In this document: positions 46,278 through 56,526 of the stretch, one piece after another
Numbering within the stretch: position 1 is the first letter of the stretch
Layout of the letters: the number at the start of each line of letters is the position of its first letter
DNA from: Angiostrongylus vasorum
Taxonomy: Eukaryota; Nematoda; Chromadorea; Rhabditida; Metastrongylidae
Direction: 5' to 3'
DNA: 64,000 nt
Assembly: GCA_018806985.1 (NCBI GenBank)
Contig: JADANN010000415.1
Location: forward strand, 434,001 to 498,000
Translations under genes and position numbers: made by a program
Notes under the pieces: model-generated
Databases searched by the model: none
What the model was told of the DNA's origin: nothing
What the model saw: the letters and a program-made list of their open reading frames with translations, nothing else

Positions 46278-46431
46278 CCTGTGATCTGGAATAATACTGT
46301 GGTAATAGAGCAGCTCGACATAAAAGTTGGGACTGAAAGGCACAGCTAAATCTAGAACATCATACGGGGCAATTACAACAGTAAGAAGTCACTAGGTGAT
46401 AGGAAAACCCCAAAAAGGATGAATAATAAAG

Positions 46432-46690
46432 CTATAGGTGTTGGTCTATCCCTGAAAGACATACCATCTATTCGGTTTGATTAAGCGTCGTTGGAGGTGA
46501 TTGATTAAATGCATACTTGGCCTTTACTCGCGGTGACCTACCGATGTACCCAGCCAGTGCTGCTATCCTACCAGACAAGTCTGGCAGCAATTTGCCGACC
46601 CCGCAGGAATGGATTGCTCGGTGAGCCTGGGGCGCCATGATCGATCCCATGTGTATTGCAGGGAGCTTCCTACCACTGCTTCACAGAAAA
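46432..46690 (-). mobile_element. SINE-1 copy
   Basis: Minus-strand copy upstream of copy B exon 1, with core TTGCTGCCAGACTTGTCTGG and head GAAGCAGTGGTAGGAAGC. The 3' end is diverged. Confidence 0.8.
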
Positions 46691-47044
46691 CAATAAATGA
46701 ACGTAATGGTTGGTTTACAGCTTTCTTGTTAATATATCTTACAATTATTCAATCACTCAATCAATCAGTATGAAATCTTACTCACATTCTCTTCCTCAGC
46801 GCTTGTCCCACCTTGCGCTTCCATCTCCGTGGCGGACCTGAGGTTTGTTTGGTCGTGGGGGTTCCTTTCCCTCGGAGGATTTGACGGTTGTCCGATCTTC
46901 CGATCGCTTCTCATCGGAGGATTTGGCTGTTGTATCTTCCTGCGGCTCCTTCTCATTGAAGGATTTTTCCTTACTGTTTAATTTTTTGGTTAGTTTCGGG
47001 TGCTGCCATTCTCCTGAAATGGTGAATATCAGTATATCAGCTGG

Positions 47045-47182
47045 GATAGACTTTGGCCAGGCTGTCCTCCGGATTCCAGAGAACCACAATGGCTTAACCA
47101 GCAAATCTCCGAAAATTGGTGATTATGCTGGTGCTCGCACAACAAGTGATGATGGGCCGTTCAAGCATCAAGTAAGTAAGTA
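47045..47182 (+). repeat. SINE-3 family, 3' fragment with AAGTAAGTAAGTA tail
   Basis: GACTTTGGCCAGGCTGTCCT ... ATGGCTTAACCAGCAAATCT ... GATGGGCCGTTCAAGCATCA, then AAGTAAGTAAGTA. Confidence 0.85.
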
Positions 47183-47392
47183 GTATATCAGCTGCAAATA
47201 TTGTAGTTCTTATTAAAGGTGCTCTGTTACACTGGTATTTATCGCGAAAATCTAGTGTTGTTGGTGAATCGACACCTTGGATTGTCATTTTTGATAGAGC
47301 TCAAACACGGTGTTTACGTTAATAGCTCCCATTTCGGACAACGTCTAGAAGCGCTTGTACGAGTTTTACGTTTTTGGTATTTTTTTCACTTT

Positions 47393-47758
47393 CACTGAAC
47401 CCATCTTCATGTCTACTGTGCGGATCCCAGCACTTCTCACATTCAACTCGTTTACTCGCATCCATTGTCCACGAAGATCTTCCAACTTTACATGTGGCTT
47501 CGGTTGCTACTTGACGATTTTCATTTCATCTTGGATGTCGTAGAATGCCAGTCGAGCAAATCTCCCTGGAGTGCTGATATAGCCGGGCTGCTGTGTTCCC
47601 AATTGGATCACAGATAGTGATTTTTTCCTCAGACAAGTTCGGCACCAATTTCCCAACCCGGAAGGATTAGAGGCTTGGTTGGCCTCGTGCGGAATCGAAC
47701 TAGCGCCGTGCTCGTGATTACGGACATCACTACCACTGTGCTGTCCGCCCCTCACAGG
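47393..47758 (-). mobile_element. SINE-4 copy, full length
   Basis: Minus strand: GGGGCGGACAGCACAGTGGT head, GTTCGATTCCGCACGAGG B box, core, and end in GCTGGGATCCGCACAGTAGA. Confidence 0.9.
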
Positions 47759-48861
47759 ATATTTGGCGTGGTTCGATTTTAATTTCCTACTTGCGTGGTC
47801 TAAAGAATAGATTGCATCCATGACGCAACGACTCCAGGCCTTGGTAAGCCTTTCGGTAACCTTTGATTAAAAAAATAGATCATGATTCATGAATGTTTTC
47901 TGCAATAGAAATACGATAACTCTTAAAAGGATGTTATGAGGTGTTTCAATGATACTACGACCTAAGGAGAATATTTGAGAGATATCGAATGTGAATAAGC
48001 AAGTAAACAGCGACAGGAGTTTCTTCATGAAGATGCGGTGAACAACTTCTTCAATCATTCCATAGGATGTTCCATGGAGTAACCGGTTGGTGGCATAGAG
48101 AGAATGTAACTTAGACTTCTAGAGGAATTAAATATCACTCCTTATCTCGCACGATAGTTCACGCTTTGTCTACTGAAAGGTCAGGTGCAGTTCGAATAGA
48201 AACAGAGCGCGACAATTTAGGTGCACAAGAAAGTTAAAAGAAAGGATGTGTAACTTTTCAAATAAATTCGTCAATCAAACAATCTTTTCAATTCATGAAC
48301 AAAAAGTTTTACAGAAAGGGAATCCCGCCAAAGCGACTTTGCTTTTGAATTCCACAGACCCCCTGTAGTTGGTGGCTCCTGGAAGATCGTGGAAGTCCCT
48401 CATCTGCCACATTAAAAGAGGGAACACAGAACTATAAGATTCTTCAAAATACGTAGTGAAAAGTACTCACTGAGTGTAACTTCTCCGTAACAGCCAATCT
48501 GGTCGCACCGGCCACCCAAATCTCTCAGTGAAAATGGTGAGTAGAGTTGTTTTTACGCGGCTATTTATAGGGATCATATAGGGTAGATTATCATTCTGTT
48601 TCCTAAACACGGCTTATTATTTAATTCCATACGTAGATCTTCTAGAATAGCGGCTGGTTGCTTTGTCAGTGTTTTGAATTGTTTGCTGTAAGATGGACTC
48701 TACACTTTGGCATTTAGAAAGCCAATATTCTTTCCATCCTCGTTCTAAGTAGTTTTTTTTCGTAAAATTTAGCCATTTTCCCCGATTACGAACACTTCTT
48801 TCTTCCTGTGGTAGGAAATCATTGCAAGGTAGGCAAAATCATTCGTCATACTTATGTTGGA

Positions 48862-49215
48862 TAGAGGGAGTGTAGGTGGCACACTGGTAATGATGCCGCT
48901 CATTGAATGCACGGTGCTGATTCGATCTCTCTTCGTGCTCACCAAACCCCTCACTCGTCAGAAGTAGGAAAATTGGCGCGAGACTTTCCTGATGAAAATC
49001 TATTACTTGCTACCCTAGTGGTAGTGTTCTAGCCCATCCATCCCAGGACCCCGGGGAGAATCTACTCGACCAGCATGCAACGACATTCATGAAGCAATCC
49101 TCACGCAGCGGCCGAAACCACACGTAAAAAGTTCGAAGGCCTTCGTGGAAGATGGATGGAAGAAAATGAACTGGATGCAAGAAGTGATGAGATACGCACA
49201 GTAGAACTGAGGGCG
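48862..49215 (+). mobile_element. SINE-4 copy, diverged
   Basis: GAGTGTAGGTGGCACACTGG head, GGTGCTGATTCGATCTCTC B box, then CGACCAGCATGCAACGACAT ... GCCGAAACCACACGTAAAAA. The core is largely lost. Confidence 0.75.
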
Positions 49216-49374
49216 ACTCGTAGAAAACAGATGAAGAAATAAAATAAGTTTAAGTGAACAGCTTGATTTTTAATAAAATACCATTAATTTTTTTTAAACG
49301 AAGTAGCGCTTCACGTCATAACCTACCGTAAAAAAGCAGTAGGCTATAAATAAGATTCAAATATTGCAACTTCG

Positions 49375-49665
49375 ACTATAGCCTCAGCTTAGCTGGGTTC
49401 GATGCCGATTTGTGCTCACCACATCACTCCCGTTGAAGGGTGATTACCGATGGCACCATTATTGCAAAGAAAGAGAAAAAGCTGAAAAAAAGGTAAAGCG
49501 AGGACCTCAGTGGAGCAGTTGGTCAAATATGAGCTTTAGGGAAAAGTTAATCGTGGGTTCGAATCTAGCCTGAGGTTCAAGTTTGCAAAATATCTCAGCA
49601 TCATAGTGGTTAAATTTCACATCATGCCCTGTGAAAAAATAATAGGCAGTAAATCAGAAGTTAAA
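49375..49665 (+). mobile_element. SINE-2 copy with tRNA module type II
   Basis: Head GCCTCAGCTTAGCTGGGTTC, module at about 49500-49577 (GACCTCAGTGGAGCAGTTGG ... GTGGGTTCGAATCTAG, ends GAGGTTC, which can pair with the 5' GGACCTC as an acceptor stem), then the shared tail CTCAGCATCATAGTGG. Confidence 0.85.
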
Positions 49666-49724
49666 CAAAATGACGTTCATTTCTCTATTTGACCATCTTT
49701 GGTTCAACAAAGTGTTCGCCGAAT

Positions 49725-49935
49725 TATATGGATAGCCACAATGGTGCTGAGATATTTGCAAAACTCCAGACCGCAGGTGTCCGCGGTAGGGAACGAAAGC
49801 GCTATTACCCTCTTCCGGGAGCTAATGCGTTTACCTCCACATCATACGGGTCCTTCGTTTCGCCTGTCTCTCAGCTAGTTCTATCGATCAGTGACATCAG
49901 CAATCATCCATCATCGGGATATATGGATAGCGTTA
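49725..49935 (-). mobile_element. SINE-2 copy
   Basis: CCACAATGGTGCTGAGATAT ... TCCGCGGTAGGGAACGAA ... TATCGATCAGTGACATCAGC. Inverted relative to the neighbour at 49375-49665. Confidence 0.85.
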
Positions 49936-49949
49936 CATAAAATACTTGC

Positions 49950-50200
49950 AGAACATCAGGAATGCGAATTCGCCGAAACGCCAGCCATCGAACCACAGCG
50001 ACAACGACATCAACGACAACTCATATCAATTCAGCGTCAGGCCAACAAGGGCAGTTCGTAAGGATATATATATTTATTGACTATTAATGCTGAAGCTAAT
50101 AGGAAGTCGGTCTTTTGAGTTATTAAAAGGATAAGGCCTTTCTCAGAGTCTGGGAGTCTGGAAAGCTCAAACTGACACCAGTCTATTCAGCCGAACAATT
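49950..50200. repeat. PLE-type terminal repeat fragment
   Basis: Contains GAATTCGCCGAAACGCCAGC, a GACAACGACATCAACGACAA stretch (complementary to the GTT-rich type at 11.47 kb) and the AATAGGAAGTCGGTCTTTTG block. Degenerate. Confidence 0.4.
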
Positions 50201-50559
50201 CCATAGGAAAGCCTAAACAAAAAGAAAGCCGAAGCAAAAAAAAATCGACAAATAAATTTTATTCGTTTGGCAAGCATATTTTTTATCAACTGTCACCGTT
50301 ATGTTCTTTGTGGGCCACCCAGTTTTTTCGTGGACACGAACAGAACAAAGACTTACATGGATGAGAAATGGGCATTTTCAGGTCAAAAAAATCAACAAGC
50401 GGTTAAGCACAGGGGTCATGCATGATCACAAGGCTCTGCTACCTGGGATCTATTTTTTCTGCTTTTGGAACTTATCCAAAACACTTCAAGAGTTTTACGC
50501 GTAGATGTTTTAGATTCCTGTGCGGACGTGGTGACTCCCATCTCAAAATCTTCGTTATG

Positions 50560-51180
50560 TCTGTGTCGTATAGAGGTCTAGTTCAGTGAATGGTTTAACT
50601 TCGAGTTTACCGACTAAGTGTTCTTTGTTACATATCACAGTGGTCTCCTCATTTCGCCAATGTTTTCTTTCGTCTACACTTTGCAAGAGATCACATAGAC
50701 CGTATCCGAACTTTTGCTATCATCGTCTGTACCGCTGGGGAAAATGATGCAATTGTTCGTTTTGCATAGGCGGTCAGACAAACGGGCATAAACTAGCTGG
50801 CGCCTAGAGTGTTCAGTGGTATTTCAATCACTACGACCGAATTCTCTGGGCCAGGACTTTCCAAGTATCGATTTGTAGACGGTAGCCGTGCTTTCTTGTT
50901 TGAGACAAAGAATCGGTGAAACTGCACCTTATTTTCGATGGACTTGTCGTCTGAGAGTTGGATTCTTATCCTGAACCCTTTCGCAGAGCTACCGTTTCGT
51001 GGCCATTGGAAACGCCTATTTGGCGCGTCAAGTTCATGGATTCTTCCTTTTGCTCTCTTCTTCTGCACACAAGGGTGGCTGTTCGGAAAACGTTTCTCAC
51101 AAGAACATGGTTCGTGCGCGAAAGGATGCTTTTTGCTACATGGCTTTTGGCACCACTTTATGGCGTAACCATTTTCGAAT
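50560..51180 (-). pseudogene. second Penelope-like relic (same family as 9745-10480)
   Basis: The minus strand reads FRTATLVC, then TRQIGVSNGHETVA, then ARLSDRLCKTNNCIIFPSG and DDDSKSSDTVYVISCKV with IGEMRRPL. Each block aligns with the 9.7-10.2 kb relic (TATSVC, RQIAISNGYEIVT, NRLYHRLCETTNCVICP, DTIYLITC, IGEMGRPL). There are many stops and frame changes, and it is more decayed than the first copy. Confidence 0.65.
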
Positions 51181-54100
51181 AGGAGGTTAACGTGAGTGTT
51201 AGACTAGATGGAAGCCAGTTCTTTTAGGTTTTTCCTTGGTAGAATTCATTTGCTTTGACTATTCGTTCAACAACTCAAAATATTTGCTTACCTTCTCTTG
51301 TGGTGAGCAGTTGAAAAAAGTACTTGATATATTTACAGAGCAGTAATGATCCAAGAGCAAATACGGGGAGCTTCAACTTCAGACCTGCAGGAAGTGGCAA
51401 GGCTTGGCGTCATTGGCTGTGCTGCCGTCAACCTTTTCGTTTGAGCCTAGTATTTCCCGGACCACTTGAAGAATGGGATATTAGGTCTGTTAGGGCACTC
51501 TTTTGGGAGGGCCATGAGTTGCTAAATTAACAAGCCACAGATCTTTATTGCTCACTAGTGTTGTATAACAAGTTCGAGGATGGCTTGCCTTGCCGAATCA
51601 TTGCATACGTTAGAACAAAGGGTGGTAATGTCCAGAAACTTTATCATGCACGCTTGGTTAGGATGCGTGTTAAGCAGATAATCCAGAAACATTTGAGCTT
51701 TTAAGATGAGCTGTGATGCGTTCCAGCTACGTGATGAAAAATAGTTTTATAAACCATATTTTTGCTAGACTTCGAGTTGGAGTATTTCACTATCAAACAT
51801 GACTTATCTATAAGTGGTCTATTAAATTAAAACTTTAGATGAGTTACAGAGAAAAGGAGCAGCTTGACAAACGTGGTTGAGCTTGGTGGGGAGCATTTTA
51901 AATTTCCACTGGTGGTGGTGCTGACCAAGCTTACATACAGAACCAGTGCCAAGATTGTTCTCTGGTACAACGCTATTTTGCTTCAGCCATTATGATTCAT
52001 GAGCAACCAGACAATACATTTAAAGGCCATTAGGCTCTATGTTATAACATGGAAATGTTTTTCGGTGCTATTCTGCTACATATTTTCATTGGCCGTACAT
52101 TTCTGTTATGTCCGCTATAGCTTAAACTTCATTCTGTCAATTTTGCAGAAAAACCAAGTTATTCTATTCGTGAATTCGTCAACGCAACTGATAATGGGTC
52201 TAACCTTGAGCTTCGGCGGGTTGATAGATGCTAGATAATTAGTGAATACTAAGTTACCTAAGTTACAAGTTTTGATAGGTAATTACAGGCAGACGGGATA
52301 ATCCGAGAATCTATATAGAATATGAAGGCGGGTAGATGGACCAACGGATAGGACAAGTGGTTTTTAACCCTAATATTTACCCAGTTGTTGAAACAGATTC
52401 CAGCCTATCCTACGAATACCCAGGTGCTTTTGGAATGTCTACCTAACGCGCATCCTAACAGAGCACACGTGATAGAGTCGCACGACGTTACCACCTTTTT
52501 ACTAACGTTTTCACAACCACAATTGCCCAGCCGTTCATACGTTTCAGTCGGAGTGCAATATTCCTCTCACAGTCCTCACACGACCACAGACCTGCTGGTC
52601 TTCCAGTGAATAAGAACATTGCGGTGTGACTGGTAACCAATGAAGAGCCGAGCTATTGCGTTTGTGAAAGTTGGAGGGAGGTTCTTTAGGTTTTCAAATC
52701 TAATCTTCTCCCGAACAGGTGTTGCTCCATTCTTCACCAACAGAAATAGCTAGTGGGATTTTCGAAGAGAGAATCTGTCGTGCGATATATCCATCCTCCC
52801 TTATTTCGCATAGAGCATTGCTATTTCGAAAAGATCATTCCAGAACTAACCGTTAATGATTTCCTACAATTCCTTCTCTGGAAACTGTAACGGTTCTGTC
52901 TGGGAGCGTCGGAGTGCAATCGAGTTTTGCGAATGCTTTTCCCAGCATCTCTGGCTCGTCCGCAACTGATGCTCTTCTCTCTTTGAGATAATCTTTTCTC
53001 GCCTTGCTGTATTGTTTTGTAAGTTTTGATGTGAGCTGTGCGTGTTTAGCCTACGAATGCACATTCAGCATCAGCTTAGATGTTGCAGATTATTTCTTGG
53101 ATAGAGCTATCAGGTTTCTTCAAAAACTGGTGGTCTACAGACGAAGATGACTGTCTAGCTTGAGAAATTTTTTTGTAGCTCAACTCAGTTAACTTCTACC
53201 CCCTTAGTTATTGCACAAAAGTATTCACCTGATCTGAGCAGTATAAATATATTGCAATTTTTTGACCCATTCTTTCTTTTTTTTTCATCAGCGTTCGAAT
53301 TTGTCTAGGATTCAAAAATTTGTTGTAAAGGATTTCGTCCGCGAAGAAGTCGTGAACACCATCTTGCTGTAAAAGTTCAGGGAAGTGTTTAGGGACTCCA
53401 TGTAGTTGCAACCATATGTTGAACGTCATCGGTTGTCGAATACGTTCTTCACGTTTCTCCGCAAATGAAAATGAGGTGAGGAAATAAGGTCATTCTTGTT
53501 GCGCAGGAAAATTGCAGAAGAAAATTAGTAGGGAAGATCTCTCTCTTCTTCGTCCAATTGGTGTGGCATCGATTTATTTAACACCTTTCGAATGGTTTTC
53601 AAGTGAAAGGCGACTGTTCAGTGTTAACGGCTAGTTTCTGATCCATCTAGTCATTTTTTGCGTCAGTTTAAGCGATTACTTTCAGATATTCAAATGACGC
53701 TCATCATTGCTGTTCTGTGCCTTTGACCACTTCTGTGACCAAGCCTCATACCTCCTCTAAAATAGTGCTAAACCATCTTCACAGTGTCCTTTCGGAGACT
53801 TCCACCACACCCAAACTTTGATGAACTTTTTAGCTGTCTCTTCCGAAACATGTCCCACTTTGAATTCTCGTATAAAAGGATGGTTATATTGTTCTGACGC
53901 ACTAAGGAAGTATATTTTGCTGTTTACCACATATCCCTGTCAGGCAACTTACTACCCGTATTCGAAATGCTTTGCAACGTAGTTTGACTATTTTGGCATT
54001 TTTTTGTACTCGCTTATTAAACACGGCAACCATAGTTAATTTTTGGTAATTTTTATGAACTGACACTTGAATTACCACTAGTGAACTCACCAAAGAAAGG

Positions 54101-54786
54101 CTTTTGTTAACCACTAATTATAGAGAACAGTTTTTCGCAGGCCAAGCCTGATTTGTCAGCTATTAGGAGCGAGCTATGTATTGAGTAGAAAAATGTGTGC
54201 AAGCGGCCGAAGCAGAAAAAAAACCGCGAAAAAGCAAATGCATAGAATGCAATGCATTTCGTCCGCTTTGTTCCCACGCATCATGTTAAGAAACTAATAA
54301 AACTATATATCGACGTTACAGTTTGTATTATCTGAAATTTCACCAAGAAAAAACCGAATGAGACTTTTTTATTAGGGTCATAAATGGTAAAGCTTTTCAT
54401 ACTTAGGGCTCACAAGGAAAAGCTTTGGAGCATTGAGCGTAGCGAAAACAAAAAAAGTTATCGTTAGAGAATACTTTCAGCGTCTATTAACAACACTGTT
54501 TAAAAATTGAGAAGGTAAAAAACGATAAAATCATATTTAAAACACAACGTACAATGTCGCTTAACCATTAGAGTATGCAAGGCAGAAGCCACAAAAAGTT
54601 ATTTGTACAAGGGTTATACTGAAGATGAGAATCATACCAGCACTATTATTTAAGAGATAACAATGATATCATGAGGCGAATATTATTCAGAAGTGAGATT
54701 CACAAAAAAAAACGTTGGCTAAAACTACATACCCCTTTACTGTTTAAGCAACATGATGACAGTTTAATTTCTGTTTCATTGTCGAC
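51181..54786. other. intergenic region between copies A and B, unassigned part
   Basis: No SINE of the four families. Two protein-like minus-strand ORF segments at 52864-53064 and 53208-53429 are of unknown nature. Otherwise nothing recognised. Confidence 0.45.
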
Positions 54787-54924
54787 TCATAAGCTCGCGG
54801 ACGAGTTGTGCAGATCAGCCCATGTGGGAAATTCGGACAAAGGAAATACAAGGAAAGCAACGGTTTTCATATATACGAGAGTAATAAGGAGACATACGAT
54901 CGAGAGAACAATGCCAGAAGTGGC
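54787..54924 (-). CDS. copy A terminal exon
   Basis: 138 nt: [20 protein letters not shown] then [17 protein letters not shown] and [12 protein letters not shown]. Acceptor TTTTCAG. It has the same length and position of stop as copy B. Confidence 0.93.
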   Translation of the reverse strand, partial: ATSGIVLSIVCLLITLVYMKTVAFLVFPLSEFPTWADLHNSSASL

Positions 54925-56488
54925 CTGAAAATAATCGGCGGTACTGTACTGCAAATGAAACCAGGTGTATGGGGTCAAACTCATTTATCGAGAAGATGAT
55001 TGGTAGTTGTTAAAGGAGACTTTATCGGCTTATTCCTCTAATCTTAAGGTTTTTCTTTTCTAACAAAAACGCATTAGGTGGAACCTTAATGCTTAATTTA
55101 TAGTGAGTTCCTAACAACGTAGAACCCGGCTTGCATCTTCGACAGTTAATAAAGGCTTCCGATCTATTTTTAGGGTTCGAGCACGAACATTTGCTGGATT
55201 ACGATGGTTTTTTCGCATAATCTCTCAACTGTCATTGTACCTAAGACGTTTACGACCCAATCGCTGGGTTAATGATGTCGACAATGCTAACTTTTTTATT
55301 TTCTGCCTATATAATTTTTCACGGTAAGGTATAATGCGAAACACAACCACAATGATGCTGAAATATTCGCAAAACTCAGGGCTGCGGGTGTCTGCGGTGA
55401 AAGAACGAAAGCGCTTTTACCCTTTCCGGGGGCTAACGCGTTCACCACCACACCATGCGGGTCCTTCGTTTCGTCTGTCTCTCAGCTAGTTCTATCGATT
55501 AGTGCCATCAGCAATCACCTGTCAACGGGACTGATCTAGGGAGCTCAAATCGTCATTGGACCCAGTTGAGCTGAGGCTGTGATTGGAGTCACAATGCTAA
55601 CATTTTATTTGCTGTCGCGTTGGATTTCGATAATGCTGTTTAGTCTACTCACCATTTCGGAAATTGTTACCATTTCTGTGGCAAACACAATGGCGTTGGG
55701 AGGTGTACCAACCGGGAAGTACAAACGTTAGCGATACCATAATTGTTACAGGTAGCATCAAAGCGAGTGGATGGACTTGGATTTCAACAGCCTGGTGACA
55801 TATATTCAATGAAACAAGCGATTAATGAAGTGCTTGTCAAATTTTGAAAAAAAAGCCGTGAATCAGGGGAGATTCGAGATCTGGCAAAAGTTTTTTCTTA
55901 ATTCAAACCTTTTCCAAAGTGTAAGGATTCTATCTTCGTGAAAGTCAAGTATGTTTCTCCCACTTCGAATATAGTCTATCAAGAGCGTATTTGAATTTGG
56001 GCGTTCCACAAGCACAAAATAATAACGCTGGTAAACAGTGATGTCGTTTTAGGCGGTACAATGAAAATGGTTTCAAAAAGCGTTTAACTGCTTACTAGTG
56101 TGGCCACTATTGGCACGAGTATTGTCGCAGATGGAAGATTGCAGCAGATATTGGTGACCATCAACGTAAACGCCATAGCGAATATTTGGAAAGCCCACAA
56201 AGGAAGGTCTTGAAATGTAGACAATGATCTGCCTAGTATCGCTGACAAACCAGACTCCTTTATCCCTGAATTAGAAACCATAAGGTTATTATAGCATTAT
56301 TCGCTGTAAATCCTAGAAGGAGACTTGAATTACTTGTTAAAGGTCGTCCTCAAGAGTTGTAGTAGCATACAGAGCAGCTTTTCCCATAAAATGCAACCCT
56401 TTATTCGCTATGATGCTTCCGATTTATGGCAAATGTGTGTATACGTGTCTATATGCATGTGCATATGCATGTCGTGTCCGTATGTATT

Positions 56489-56526
<38 letters not shown>

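Noticed and set aside
49500..49577. Possible true tRNA gene (acceptor-like ends, A and B box)
   Set aside because: It sits between SINE-2 head and tail, recurs at 32838 and 60110 in the same context, and the cloverleaf is imperfect. Treated as a SINE module.
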